A DNA stretch of 64,000 nucleotides, taken from positions 7,875,660 through 7,939,659 of the forward strand of contig OZ023265.1 in NCBI GenBank assembly GCA_964006375.1, given 5' to 3'. A program made the translations under genes and the position numbers. Source of the DNA: Tillus elongatus (lineage: Eukaryota > Arthropoda > Insecta > Coleoptera > Cleridae). This document shows positions 22,910 to 33,889 of the stretch, in pieces; the stretch's first letter is position 1; each line of letters begins with the position of its first letter. The notes under the pieces were generated by a model. It saw nothing but the letters and a program-made list of their open reading frames with translations. It did not search any database and was not told the origin of the DNA.

Positions 22910-24872
22910 CGTCCTCTTAAGCTCCAGCGGCGGCAAACCTTTCTGGACTCTTGCTAAATCTATTGGGAATAATTTCTGCAAGAGCACGTTCCCACCTCTT
23001 GTTTCAGTGGATTAAATGGTTTCTACCGCCCTGGGCAAGGCTGAACTTTTCGCCTCGTTGTTCGCCGGCAATTCTACTCTCAACCCACCTCCAAATGTTC
23101 AACCACCAACAGCCCAGAGTGTCGCGTATAAAATGACGGATATCATTTTCAAAACTGAAAAGGTACGAAGGATGCTTTCTTCTCTTAATACCAGGAAAGC
23201 CTCTGGCCCTGACGAGATCCCAGCAGATCGCACCAGAACTTGCTCCTGTTCTGACTCGCCCGTTTCAGACATCTTACAATAGAGGCACATTCCCTAGTAA
23301 CTGAAAAACTGCTCGAGTACAACCCGTCCCCAAGAAAGAATACAAAGCGCTTCCTAGCAACTACAGCCCTATTTATCTCCTTTCAGTCATCTCTAAAGTG
23401 ATGGAAAAGTATATAAACACCGAATTACTAAAACTTCCTGAAAAACACAGTCTAATCCACGACAGGCAGTATGGATTCCGTCAGCGCAGATCAACTGCCG
23501 ACCTCCTTTCCTTTGTCACCCATTCTTGGAACAAGTCTATGGAACTACACGGTCAATCCCAGATTGTCGTTCTAGACATATCTAAAGCATTTCAGCAGGT
23601 CTGGCACGCAGCGCTGCTTAATAAACTACCGGTCTATGGCCTACCACCAAAACTCTGTACGTGGACAGCAAATTTCCTCTCCAACTGGAGCATTTCTGTT
23701 GTCGTGGATGACCATTCCTCTAAACTGTATACAATCAATGCAGGAGTTTCTCAAGGTTCAGCTTTAGCCCCTACTTTGTTTCTTCTCCACATCAATGACC
23801 TCCTCTCTAGCACATCCAACTCAGTTCACAGTTACGCGGACGACAGCACCCTCCACTCAAATATACAATATTCTAAGCCTGTCTCTTTAGCCCAATTAGA
23901 TGAGGATCGCAGACTCATGGAGGGTTATATCCCCGTGGATCTCCAAAAAAATATCAGACTGGGAAGTAGAAATCTTGTACAAGTCAACCCCACCAAATCA
24001 CAGTCTTGCTTTCTTTCTCATAAGCGATACACCAGCCCTAGACCCATCACAATAAACAACCAAGTTATTCAAAGTAATGAGTCATTTTCACTTGTTGGCA
24101 CTTCTGTGGATCGAAATCTCAATTGGGACCAATATGTCACATCAATTGCAGAAGCGGCTGCTAAGAAATTAGGTTTCCTTTTCCGGGCTCGCAAATACTT
24201 TTCACCAGCTAATCTCTATACCTTATATACTTCACAAATAAGGCCTAACCTCCAATACTGCTCCCACATCTGTAGTGCCGCTGCCGTTTCTACACTCGGT
24301 ATCCTGGGCTCCATTCGGAAGAGAGCAATATGTCTCATCGGTGACCCTACCCTCACCTTATATACTTCACAAATAAGACCAAACCTCGAATACTGCTCCC
24401 ACATCTGGGGTGCCGCTGCCGCTTCTACACTCGCTATCCTGGACTCCAATCACAAGAGAGCTATACGTCTCATCGGTGACCCTACCCCCACCCAAAAGCT
24501 GCCATCCCTTGCCCACCGACGTGCCGTTGGTGACCTTTCTCTCTTTTGTAGATATCTGCACTGCTCAAGGAGCTTTCTTCCATAGTTCATCCACCTGCTG
24601 CCCCCAACAGATCTACCAGGGCAACAGAGCAAATGCACCCTTTTACTGTCCAGGTCACCAGACATAGAACATCTTGTTATGCCAGCTCTTTTGTCCCGAG
24701 GACTTCCAAGTTGTGGAATTCCTTGCCTGCACATGTTTTTCCTTCTCCACCGAACCTCCAAACCTTCAAGTCCAGAATTAACAAGTTGCCTTTTGCCTTC
24801 TTGTCGACACCCACGGTACGATAGTATTTTGGTTGTAAGCCCTCGTGGTGTGTTGTTGAAATAAAAAATAAT
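22910..24872 (+). mobile_element. LINE family A copy 3, in-frame 135-bp duplication
   Basis: 5'-truncated in the linker upstream of the RT, with the 3' end and A-rich tail complete. A long frame (23398-24585) covers most of the RT, with YGFRQRRSTADLL, LDISKAF, GVSQGSALAP and SYADDST (catalytic YADD intact, about 23838). The segment from TLYTSQIRPNL to IGDPTLT occurs twice in a row with a period of exactly 135 bp (24221-24355 and 24356-24490). The two copies differ at several residues. A deletion near 24565 shifts the frame before the C-terminal WNSLPAHVF block. The 3' UTR ends in the family's GTGTGTTGTTGAAAT before the tail. Confidence 0.85.
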
Positions 24873-24905
24873 AATAAAAAAAGCCACACAACATTTTTTT
24901 GCATA

Positions 24906-25075
24906 CTTTTTGATCACAGTCGGTTTACTAAGTCTTAAATGTAGTTGACCCATTTAAACAAGCTTCTCACACAGAATACAAGTTTTTTTAACATTCACCA
25001 AATAATAAAAAAGTTATTAAGGTGTTACTATTTCAAGTGGAACACACTGTAGATAAGGAAAAAACTCTTACTCAC
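24906..25075. repeat. Mariner-type end, copy a
   Basis: Runs from TTTTTGATCACAGTCGG through CCCATTTAAAC and ends GGTGTTACTATTTCAAGTGG then AACACACTGTAGATAA. Read in reverse, ACAGTGTGTTCCACTTGAAA is a mariner-type terminus. A second copy in the same orientation lies at 26794-27005. Because they are direct, not inverted, they are not the two TIRs of one element. Confidence 0.55.
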
Positions 25076-25080
25076 TCTTA

Positions 25081-25204
25081 TTAGTGAATTCTTTGAAAAA
25101 AAAATTCACTAATGAGATGAGATTCCGACTTTTGAATTTTGAAAAAAATTATACAAACGAGCCCGAAATAGGCTCTCTAGAAACCATATCCAGGGTCAGT
25201 TTCA

Positions 25205-25299
<95 letters not shown>

Positions 25300-25350
25300 T
25301 ATGTATGTATGACACATACTTGGTTCTCGGGTTGAACCGCATCCAGAATT
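25081..25350 (-). mobile_element. TA-core element, hairpin half
   Basis: Hairpin at 25081-25112 (TTAGTGAATT... AAATTCACTAA), then the arm with ATCCAGGGTCAGTTTCAATT, then (TA)n at 25210-25293. After the TA tract comes an inverted piece of repeat M (CATACTTGGTTCTCGGGTTG, 25315-25334), then mariner sequence from about 25351. The other half of the element is missing. Confidence 0.6.
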
Positions 25351-26282
25351 GGAAAGTAGTTTAGTAGCTAACAAAAAAGAGGATCCTGAACGTGAATTTC
25401 CGGTTAGAAATGACACTACTGAGATTGAAGTTTTAGGACAAATTGCTGCAGACCCAACTTTGAGCACGACAAAGTTGGCCACTGTTTCAAACATCAAAAG
25501 AAGAACTATTCAGCGAATATTGAAGCATCATATATTTCACCCGTATAAAATTCATCTTGTACAACAACTGAATGAAGATAATTTTGATCGGCGGCTGGAG
25601 TTTTGTGAAGTTATGACTGCACGAATAGCTAATAACGGGAACTTTCTGTTCAATATCTGTTTTTCAGACGAGTGTACGTTTGTATTAAACCCTACAGTCA
25701 ATCGTCATAATTGTTGTTGTTGGGCAGATAATAATCCAAGAAATTTTCACGAAGTCCACACTCAAACTCCACAGAAATTGAATATCTGGACTGGCATTTT
25801 TGGAGACCCTTTAATCGGATCAATTTTTCTTGGTGGAAATTTGAGTGGCGAAACGTATTTGGAGTTACTAGAAGATATCGTTTACCCTCTACTAATTGAC
25901 ATTGTTGAAAATGATGATCGCTATCAAGGTAATCAATTAGTGTTTCAACAAGATGGAGCTCCTCCGCATTTTTTACAACGTGTTAGGGAGTTTTTGAACA
26001 GAGAGTTTTCAGAGCAATGGATTGGGCGTAGGGGTGCTACTGAGTGGCCCCCTAGATCACCGGATTTAACTCCTTTAGACTTCTTTCTATGGGGCCATTT
26101 AAAGAGTAAAATTTTCGCAACAGAACCGGAGTCTCTGGAAGAATTACGACGACGTATTGTTGGAGAATGCCGTCTAATAAATAACTCCACAAATACTACA
26201 GAATGCCAGAGCTCGTTTTGAACAAAATTTGTACTTTTGTATTGAAGCTGGTGGTCAACAATTAGAACAGTTACTTAAGTGA
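25351..26282 (+). pseudogene. Mariner transposase (DUF4817-type), copy 2, nearly open
   Basis: Open from the truncation to 26221 without a stop. It contains [30 protein letters not shown] (first catalytic D), FQQDGAPPH (second D) and WPPRSPDLTPLDFFLWG (third D, 36 residues after the second). Near 26175 a 4-bp repeat insertion (CTAATAAATAACTCC where the sister copy has CTAATAACTCC) shifts the frame. The true C-terminus continues in another frame as LQNARARFEQ, EAGGQQLEQLLK, with a stop at 26280-26282. The catalytic core is intact, so this copy is younger or better preserved than the one at 14555. Confidence 0.85.
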
Positions 26283-26671
26283 ATAAACATTTTTGAACGT
26301 TTGGTTTTGTTTTTTAGTTTTTTTAACGAAAAATTGACTAATTAGTGCATTTCTTATTACAATGAATGAAATACGTTTTTGCAACACCAACTGTGAATAA
26401 TTTTTAAACGAGTTGATAAAACTTCCAAAAAAATTAGTGTGCTGAATTCAGAAAAGAAAGAGCTTTCAAATAATGTAACACTCGAACCATGTTCCCTATT
26501 TAAAATATAAGGGTTGTTATCACCACCCTTAAGGGGTTGATGTGACAAAGTTGAGTTTTATGTCAAAATATGTCCCCCTCAATATTAAAATTGACTTGTT
26601 TCAGCGTTTCTTAAAAAAAATTTCTCTGGACGCAAATCGGTCTGTTTCGTTTTCAATGCGCCAGCCTATAT
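25351..26671 (+). mobile_element. Tc1/mariner element 3, left end missing
   Basis: Same family as the element at 14330-15997: coding region plus 3' UTR and right inverted repeat match block for block (AAAAATTGACTAATTAGTGC, CACCCTTAAGGGGTTGATGT, GTCCCCCTCAATATTAAAAT). The right end is near 26671 (CAATGCGCCAGCC, then TATA). The left TIR, the start codon and about 60 residues of the first helix-turn-helix are lost at the junction with repeat M and (TA)n. Confidence 0.75.
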
Positions 26672-26793
26672 AGGTTATAACAGTGACCAAATTGATGCCT
26701 GCTTGCATTAGAAAGACATAATATTTGCTATTAAAAACATTTTTATGAAAATGCATTTCCATAACGCACTTGCGGCGTCTAGAATTTTCCAAT
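26672..26793 (-). mobile_element. TA-core terminal fragment
   Basis: Only the terminal ~100 bp of a TA-core element, minus orientation, with AAACATTTTTATGAAAATGC and the terminal block at 26758-26780 (one mutation, GCGGCGTC). Confidence 0.5.
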
Positions 26794-27005
26794 TTTTGAT
26801 CACAGTAGGCTAGATATTTACTATTTTCAATTTTTGATCATAGTAGGCTAGATATTTACTAAGGATTAAATGCAATTTACCCATTTAAACGAGCTTCTCA
26901 AACAGAATAAAAGTTTTTTAAAATTCGCCAAATAATAAAAAACTTATTAAGGTGTTACTATTTCAAGTGGAACACACTGTAGATAATGAAAAAACTCTTA
27001 CCCAC
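26794..27005. repeat. Mariner-type end, copy b, with 38-bp internal duplication
   Basis: Same sequence as 24906-25075, ending in GGAACACACTGTAGATAA. Here the start is duplicated in tandem (AATTTTTGATCACAG at 26791 and AATTTTTGATCATAG at 26829, period 38 bp). Confidence 0.55.
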
Positions 27006-27518
27006 TGTTATTTTTATTTTTACACTTACGCTACACTAATTCGAAATACATTCACTACAAAGAAATAAAATTGACTCACTTGTATCCAACGTGTGAAATA
27101 GTTTAACTAGTTCATGAAAACACTGATAACAAAACCATTTAAACAAATTAAATAATTGAATTAGGTAATGGAATGTAACTTATTGCGTAAAGCGACTCGT
27201 CTTGTTTCCTGCTAATGTAATTGTTGTCCAGGATCGAGCGAGACCAGATTTGACAATTTTATACTGTAAATAGTATTATTATGATAAGATGTTAAAAGGT
27301 CGATCACTAAATTAGTAATAAAACTTTATTATTACATTCAGTATTATTTATTGATAGAAAACTCCACAAATGCTCACAATTATAATAACACCAAATATTC
27401 TATTTTAACCATAATTTAAGTTGCTTAGTAACGTAAATACGAGAGAGACGTCGCACGTTTTGCAAAAAATTCCTAGTATTGTTGATAACGTATTTTATTG
27501 CATTATAAATACATCAAG
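27006..27518. other. Unrecognised AT-rich spacer
   Basis: No ORF or shared repeat noticed. Confidence 0.45.
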
Positions 27519-28945
27519 TGCTAGAGTACAACCCGTCCCCAAGAAAGGATCTAAAGCGTTTCCAATCAACTACAGGCCTATTTTTCTCCTCAGGTCTTGA
27601 CGGGATTCCAGCAATTGTTCTCAAAAAATGAGAACCAGAACATGCTCTTGTCCTGACTCGCCTGTTTTAGACATCTTATAATAGAGGCATATTCCCTAGT
27701 AACTCGAACACTGCTCGAGTACAACCCGTCCCCAAGACAGGATCCAAAGCGCATCCTAAAAACTACAGGCCTATTTCTTTCCTTTTAGTCCTCTCTAAAG
27801 TGACGGAAAAGTATATAAACACCGAATTACTAAAATTTCTTGAAAAATACAGTCTAATCCACTACAGGCAGTATGGATTCCTTCAGCGCAGATCAACTGC
27901 CGACCTCTTTTCCTTTGTCAACCATTCTTGTAGCAAGTCTATAGAACTTCATGGTGAATCCCAGATTGTCGCTCACGACATATCCAAAGCATTCGACAAG
28001 GTCTGAGACGCAGCGCTGCTTAATGAATTTCCGGCCTATGGCCTACGACCAAAACTCTGTACCTGGACAGCAAATTTCCTCTCCAACCGGAGCATTTATG
28101 TTGTCGTGGATGGCAATTCGTTTAAACTGTATCCAATTAATGCAGGAGTCCCTCAAGCTTCAGCTTTAGCCCCTATTTTCTACAATTCAACCCCACCGAA
28201 TCTCAGTCTTGCTTTCTTGGTCATAAGAGATACACCAGCCCTAGACCCATCACAATGAACAACCAAGTTATTCAAGGTAATGAGTCCTTTTCACTTGTTG
28301 GCATTTCTGTGGATCGAAATCTCAATAGACACCAACATGTCACATCAATTGTTGAAGCGGCTGCTAAGAAATTAGGTTTCTTCTTCCGGGCTCGCAAATA
28401 CTATTCACCAGCTAATCTCTATACCTTATATACTTCACAAATAAGGCCAAACCACTGTTACTGCTCCCACATCTGGGGTGCCGCTGCCGCTTCTACACTC
28501 GCTATCCTGGACTCCATTCAAAAGAGAGCTATATGTCTCGTCGGTGACCCTACCCTCACCCAAAGGCTGCCATATCTTGCCCACCGACGTGCCGTTGGTG
28601 ACGTCTCTCTCTTTAATAGATATCTTCACGGGCACTGCTCAGAGGAGCTTTCTTCCATAGTTTCTCCACCTGCTACCCCCAACAGATCTACCAGGGGAAC
28701 AGAGCGAATGTACCCTTTTACTGTCCAGGTCACCAGACATAGAACATCTTGTTATGCCCGCTCTTTTGTACCGAGAACGTCCAAGTTGTGGAATTCCTTG
28801 CCGGCACATGTTTTTACTTCTCCTACGAACCTCCAAACCTTCAAGTCCAGAATAAACAAGTTGCCTCTTTCCTCCTCGTCGACACCCACGGTACGATAGT
28901 ATTCAGGCTGTAAGCCCTTGTGGTGTGTTGTTGAAATAATAATTT
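27519..28945 (+). mobile_element. LINE family A copy 4, internally deleted
   Basis: The 5' side is scrambled. The block GAGTACAACCCGTCCCCAAG appears twice (27527-27546 and 27717-27736), so the copy begins with a short rearrangement. RT N-terminal sequence follows (EKYINTELLKFLEKYSLIH), with TGA at 28004 in place of TGG. A deletion of a few hundred bases near 28177 removes the YADD catalytic region. The C-terminal part from 28255 is open for 214 codons (NNQVIQGNESFSLVG to the family stop at 28899), including SKLWNSLPAHVF. The 3' end carries the family tail. Confidence 0.8.
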
Positions 28946-28984
28946 TAAAAAAGTACTCCTTTCACTTTTCAGTACAAACTGTAA

Positions 28985-29236
28985 CATTAACATCAACCGA
29001 GGTTCTGGCATTGTATTTGAGCAAGTTGAATGTCTGCACGTTCCGACCTTCGGAGGGGGGCGGAAAGCCGTTGGTCCCGTGTCCATGCGATGTTGGGCAC
29101 GTTAAAGATACCTACCATCCTTACAGAAAGGCAGGGGTTCGGCAAAATTTCCAGGATAGTGAGGTGAAACTGCTCCCGGGAGTCGGTTATTGGCCATATT
29201 CGCGGAAATAGGCCGACGTTAAAGAAAAAAAACACA
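28985..29236 (+). repeat. Probable retroelement 3' UTR fragment
   Basis: GC-richer than its surroundings. It has blocks such as GTTGGGCACGTTAAAGATAC and GGAAATAGGCCGACGTTAAA and ends in an A-rich AAAGAAAAAAAACACACAC. Such GGCACGTTAAAGA and CCGACGTTAAA endings followed by an A-rich tail are familiar from 3' ends of non-LTR elements in invertebrates. The exact family is not known to me and no coding part is attached. Confidence 0.4.
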
Positions 29237-30045
29237 CACATATAAATAAGATATTCTTCTTTAAAAAACAATATCCACTTAAACGAACTCGCGAGCTAAA
29301 GCTAGTAGATATATAGATAAATAGATAAATGAGAATACACCATTATGTATTATGTCCATTTTTGTTAATTAAAACTGTTCTAATGTTATTTGACGCAAGT
29401 AAAAGATTTGTGTAATCATTTTCCGGCTGATTTATGAATAAAAATTTAGTTTTCATTTAGCACAATGAGATAATGACAGACAAACAAATTCTATTACTGC
29501 ATTTCCTATGTGAATATGAGGAGGAGTGAATATTTGCATATTTCACTGTCAGAGACAATTGCCTGTTATTTGTGGGTCACTTTGAAAACTGTAAGGGACA
29601 AAGAAGTAGACCTTCAAACAAATTACATTATACAAGAGTGAACCTCGGGGACGTCCCAAAGGGATCACAGACCGTGTGCAACAAGTTGAACTTACCACTA
29701 TCATGTCCTTTTTAATTTAGCAAAATACTTTTGACGTTATTCTCCAACAAAACTACAACATATCCTTTCAAGATAATGTATAATCTTATAAATTGAACTA
29801 AGTATCCTAAGTCAAAAGGTAAATAGAATCTCTGATAGAAGAAAACGACAAACTAGCTGCTATTGTATGTATAAAATTTAAGTATCTATTAAAATATTTT
29901 GGTGACTATAAACAATAGATAAACAAATCAGAAGTCGCTAGAAGGCAAGCTTTCAATATTAAAACTTATAAACAGATTGGTGTCGCCTGTGTCGCAGGTA
30001 CGACCCTCTGGTTTCAGCACTATTCCTCAGTTTGTTGTAGGTACC
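29237..30045. other. Unrecognised AT-rich spacer
   Basis: Includes a short (ATAG)-like run at 29309-29327. No coding sequence or repeat recognised. Confidence 0.45.
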
Positions 30046-31540
30046 ATAACTTGCTCCTTGCCCTGACTCGTCTGTTTCAGACATCTTACAATAGAGGCAT
30101 ATTCCCTAGTAACTGGAAAACTGCTCGAGTACAACCCGTCCCCAAAAAAAGGATCCAAAGCGCTTCCTAGCAACTACAGGCCTATTTCGCTCCTTTCAGT
30201 CGTCTCTAAAGTGATCGAAAAGTAATTAAACACCGAATTACTAAAATTTCTTCACACAGTTTAATGCACGACAGGCAGTATGGATTCCGTCAGCGCAGAT
30301 CAACTGACGACCCCCTTCCTTTGTCACCCATTCTTGGAACAAGTCTATGGAAATACACGGTGAATCCCAGATTGTCGCTATAGATATATCCAAAGCATTC
30401 GAGTAGGTCTGACACGCAGCTCTGCTTAATAAACTTCCGGTCTATCGCCTACCACCAAAACTCTCTACCTGGACAGAAAATTTCCTGTCCAACCGGAGCA
30501 TTTCTGTTGTCGTGGATGGCCATCTCTCTAAACTGTATCCAATTAATGCTGAAGTTCCTCAGGCCCCTACTTTGTTTCTTCTCTACATCAATGACCTCTC
30601 TAGCACATGCAACCCAGTTCACAGTTATGCGGATGACAGCACCTTCCACTCAAATATACAATACGTTAAGCCTGTCTCTTTTGCCCAATTAGATGAGGAT
30701 CGCAGACTCATGGAGGGTTCTGTCTCCCTGGATCTCCAAAAAAAATTATACTGGGGAAATAGAAATCTTGCACACTTAAACCCCACCAAATCTCAGTCTT
30801 TCTTTCTCAAAAGAAATACACCAGCCCTAGACCCATCACAATGTACAACCAAGTTATTCAAAGTAATGAGTCCTTTTCACTTGTTGGCATTTCTGTGGAT
30901 TAAAATCTCAATTGGCACCAACATGGCACATGAATTGCAGAAGCGGCTGCTAAAAAATTAGGTTTCCTCTTCCGGGCTCGCAAATACTTTTCACCAGCTA
31001 ATCTCTATACCTTATATACTTTACAAATAAGGTCAAACCTCAAATACTGCTGCCACATCTGGGGTGACACTGCCGCTTCTACACTCGCTATCCTAGACTC
31101 CACCCAGAATAGAGCTATACGTCTCATCGGTGACCCTACCCTCATCCAAAGGCTGCCATCCCTTGCCCACCGACGTGCCGTTGGTGACCTCTCTCTCCCT
31201 TTTATAGATATCTGCACGGGCACTGCTCAGAGGAGCTTTATTCCATAATTCCTCCACCTGCTGCCCCCAACAGATCTACCAGGGGAACAGAGCGAATGCA
31301 CCCTTTTCCTGTCCACGTCACCAGACATAGAACATCTTGTTATGCCCGCTCTTTTGTTCCGAGGACTTCCAAGTTGCGGAATTCCTTGCCGACACATGTT
31401 TCTCCTTCTCCTCCAAACCTCCAAACCTTCAAGTCCAGTCCAGAATTAACAAGTTGCCTCTTTCCTCATTGTCGACACCCACGGTATGATAGTATTTAGG
31501 CTGACAGCCCTCGTGGTGTGTTGTTGAAATACAAAAAAAG
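30046..31540 (+). mobile_element. LINE family A copy 5, heavily degraded
   Basis: Follows the family from the end of the linker (GAGTACAACCCGTCCCC at 30127) through the RT to the A-rich tail, with many small deletions. One lies before CACAGTTTAATGCACG. Another removes GSAL from the PQGSALAPT block (it reads PQAPTLF). Another shortens the LSSTS region. SYADDST is still readable at about 30622. A stop replaces the R codon in the segment VDRNLNWH (TAA at about 30901). It is the most mutated long copy of the family here. Confidence 0.8.
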
Positions 31541-31599
31541 GTTCCTTTATCAATTAAATTCCATGAGATTTTGTCTTGGCACGACTATATAATTTTTCC

Positions 31600-32275
31600 A
31601 AGCATGTAGTTTTCGCATACAGTTGTAACAATGTTATTGTTTGTCAGAAAATGCACAATAATTTTTTGGGTCCCTCTCTCCCAAAGTGTATCCAATGGAT
31701 CCTTTTGTGTCAAGGTAGGTTTATGCAAGTCGTACATACGAGTGGTATCTAGTGGTGTGCCTCTGGGATCCGTCCTCGGGCTGATTCCCTTTTTAATTTA
31801 TACTTCAGAATTACATTACTGAAGGCCAGTGGCAGAACATATGTCGACGATACAAAACCATTTGACGACCCAGTGCACGAAGATTTGGATTCTGCCAATG
31901 AATGGAGTGCCAAATGGCAAATCCCTCTGAGCTTGGAAAAGTGTGTTGTGCTACAGATGGAATCCCAAATGCTCCTATGATGTCGGGAGCCAGCAGGTGA
32001 ATAGAGTTTCGACTCAGTCTGATCTTGATATCATCATCTCGCCCAATTTGTCGTGAACTCATCAGGCAGAACAAGTCTCCAAGAAAACCAATAGCGTGCT
32101 TCATCTCTTGATGAAAGTGTTCCCGCATCCTGAACGTCAGTTCGCTGCCAAGCTCTATTCAACGTATGTGATACCTCATCCGGAATTCGGAGTTCTGGCC
32201 TGGGCACCGCTACTGATTGGAGATACGAAATCACTGAACAGAGTCCAACATGACGCTTCAAGGCGGCCTTTTTTT
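31600..32275 (+). pseudogene. CR1-like LINE (family C), RT part, interrupted
   Basis: Decayed reverse transcriptase of a second CR1-type family. Readable blocks are SSGVPLGSVLGLIPFLIY (RT motif PQGSVLGPLLF-like, about 31735-31800), a damaged YVDDTK-like segment at about 31840 and the thumb-like KLYSTYVIPHPEFGVLAWAP then DTKSLNRVQHDASRR. The frame stops where a family-A LINE pair has inserted at about 32276. The remaining C-terminal part resumes at 34445. Confidence 0.65.
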
Positions 32276-32277
32276 TA

Positions 32278-33889
32278 AATTTCGACAACACACCACGAGG
32301 GCTTACTGCCTAAATACTATCGTACCGTGGGTGTCGACAAGGAGGAAAGCGGCAACTTGTTAATTCTGGACTTGAAGGTTTGGAGGTTCGGAGGAGAAGG
32401 AAAAACATGTGCCGGCAAAGAATTCCATAACTTGGAAGTCCTCGGGACAAAAGAGCGGGCATAACAAGATGTTCTATGTCTGGTGACCTGGACAGTAAAA
32501 GGATGCATTCGCTCTATTTCCCTGGTAGATCTGTTGGGGGCAGCAGGTGGAGGAACTATGGAAGAAAGCTCCTCTGAGCACTGCCCGTGCAGATATCTAT
32601 AAAAGAGAGAGAGGTCACCAACGGCACGTCGGTGGGCAAGGGATGGCAGCCTTTGGGTGAGTGTAGGGTCACCGATGAGACGTATAGCTCTCTTCTGAAT
32701 GGAGTCCAGGATAGCGAGTGTAGAAGCGGCTGCGGCACCCCAGATGTGGGAGCAGTATTCGAGGTTTGGCCTTATTTGTGAAGTATATAAGATATAGAGA
32801 TTAGCTGGTGAAAAGTATTTGCGAGCCCGGAAGAGGAAGCCTAATTTCTTAGCAGCCGATTCTGCAATTGAAGTGACATGTTGGTGCCAATTGAGACCTC
32901 GATCCACAGAAATGCTAACAAGTGAAAAGGACTTATTACTTTGGATAACTTGGTTGTTCATTGTGATGGGTCTAGGGCTGGTGTATCTCTTATGAGTAAG
33001 ACAGCAAGACTGAGTTTTGGTGGGGTTGAATTGTACAAGATTTCTACTTCCCCAGTCTAATATTCTTTGGAGATCCACGGAGACAGAATCCTCCATGAGT
33101 CTGCAATCCTCATCTAGTTGGGCTAAAGAAACAGGCTTAGGATATTGTATATTTGAGTGGAGGATGCTGTCGTCCGCGTAACTGTGAATTGACTTGGATG
33201 TGCTAGAGAGGAGGTCATTGATGTGGAGAAGAAACAAAGTAGGGGCTAAAGCTGAACCTTGAGGAACTCCTGCATCAATTGGATATAGTTTAGAGGAATG
33301 GCCATCCACAACAACAGAAATGCTCCGGTTGGAGAGGAAATTTGCTGTCCAGGTACAGAGTTTTGGTGGTAGGCCATAGGCCGGGAGTTTATTAAGCAGC
33401 GCTGCGTGCCAGACCTGGTCGAATGGTTTGGATATATCTAGAGCGACAATCTGGGATTCACCGTGTAGTTCCATATACTTGTACCAAGAATGGGTGACAG
33501 AGGAAAGGAGGTCGGCAGTTGATCTGCGCTGACGGAATCCATACTGTCTATCGTGAATTAGACTGTGTTTTTCGAGAAATTTTAGTAATTCGGTGTTTAT
33601 ATACTTTTCCATTTTCCATTTAGAGACGACTGAAAGGAGAGAAATAGGCCTGTAGTTGCTAGGAAGCGCTTTGGATCCTTTCTTGGGGACGGGTTGTACT
33701 CTTGCAGAAATTATTCCCAATAGATTTAGCAAGAGTCCAGAAGGGTTTGCTGCCGTTGGAGCTTAAGAGGACTTTGTTTTTGATGTGGTTATTAAACGAG
33801 TTTTTTGCCTCAGAAAGAATGCGGACATAGCGGTTTCTTGCGTCGTGTATTCAGCGCTTTACATTATTAATAACGCCTTTACTTGATGC
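32278..33889 (-). mobile_element. LINE family A copy 6, long open frame
   Basis: Minus-strand copy from the linker upstream of RT (5' edge near 33889) to the complete 3' end (CAACACACCACGAGGGCTTA, plus-strand sense, at 32285). It lacks about 330 bp between linker and RT compared with the copy at 22910. It lies head to head with copy 7, and both sit inside the CR1-like LINE of family C. The 3' side adjoins a T-rich run (32270-32276) on the plus strand, the complement of its A tail. Confidence 0.85.
32317..33732 (-). CDS. LINE-A reverse transcriptase, uninterrupted frame
   Basis: Open frame of about 470 codons and the best RT of the family in this window. RT motifs in order: LPSNYRPISLLSVVSK, YGFRQRRSTADLL, ALDISKPFDQVW (A of the usual SKAFD is P), GVPQGSALAPTLFLLHINDL, HSYADDSILHS (catalytic YADD) and FLFRARKYFSPANLY. 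The C-terminal region has AAASTLAILDSIQKRAIRLI, then SFVPRTSKLWNSLPAHVF and a stop after STPTVR. The frame opens out of phase in the linker because of the deletion, and the first in-frame ATG is at the MEKYINTEL block near 33613. The endonuclease is missing, so the copy is not autonomous. Confidence 0.8.
   Translation of the reverse strand: MLNLLGIISARVQPVPKKGSKALPSNYRPISLLSVVSKWKMEKYINTELLKFLEKHSLIHDRQYGFRQRRSTADLLSSVTHSWYKYMELHGESQIVALDISKPFDQVWHAALLNKLPAYGLPPKLCTWTANFLSNRSISVVVDGHSSKLYPIDAGVPQGSALAPTLFLLHINDLLSSTSKSIHSYADDSILHSNIQYPKPVSLAQLDEDCRLMEDSVSVDLQRILDWGSRNLVQFNPTKTQSCCLTHKRYTSPRPITMNNQVIQSNKSFSLVSISVDRGLNWHQHVTSIAESAAKKLGFLFRARKYFSPANLYILYTSQIRPNLEYCSHIWGAAAASTLAILDSIQKRAIRLIGDPTLTQRLPSLAHRRAVGDLSLFYRYLHGQCSEELSSIVPPPAAPNRSTREIERMHPFTVQVTRHRTSCYARSFVPRTSKLWNSLPAHVFPSPPNLQTFKSRINKLPLSSLSTPTVR

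Noticed and set aside
30001..30046. Possible LTR or gag/pol retrovirus-like sequence
   Set aside because: No LTR pair, primer-binding site, protease or integrase motif is seen anywhere in the window; all RT sequences are of non-LTR type.
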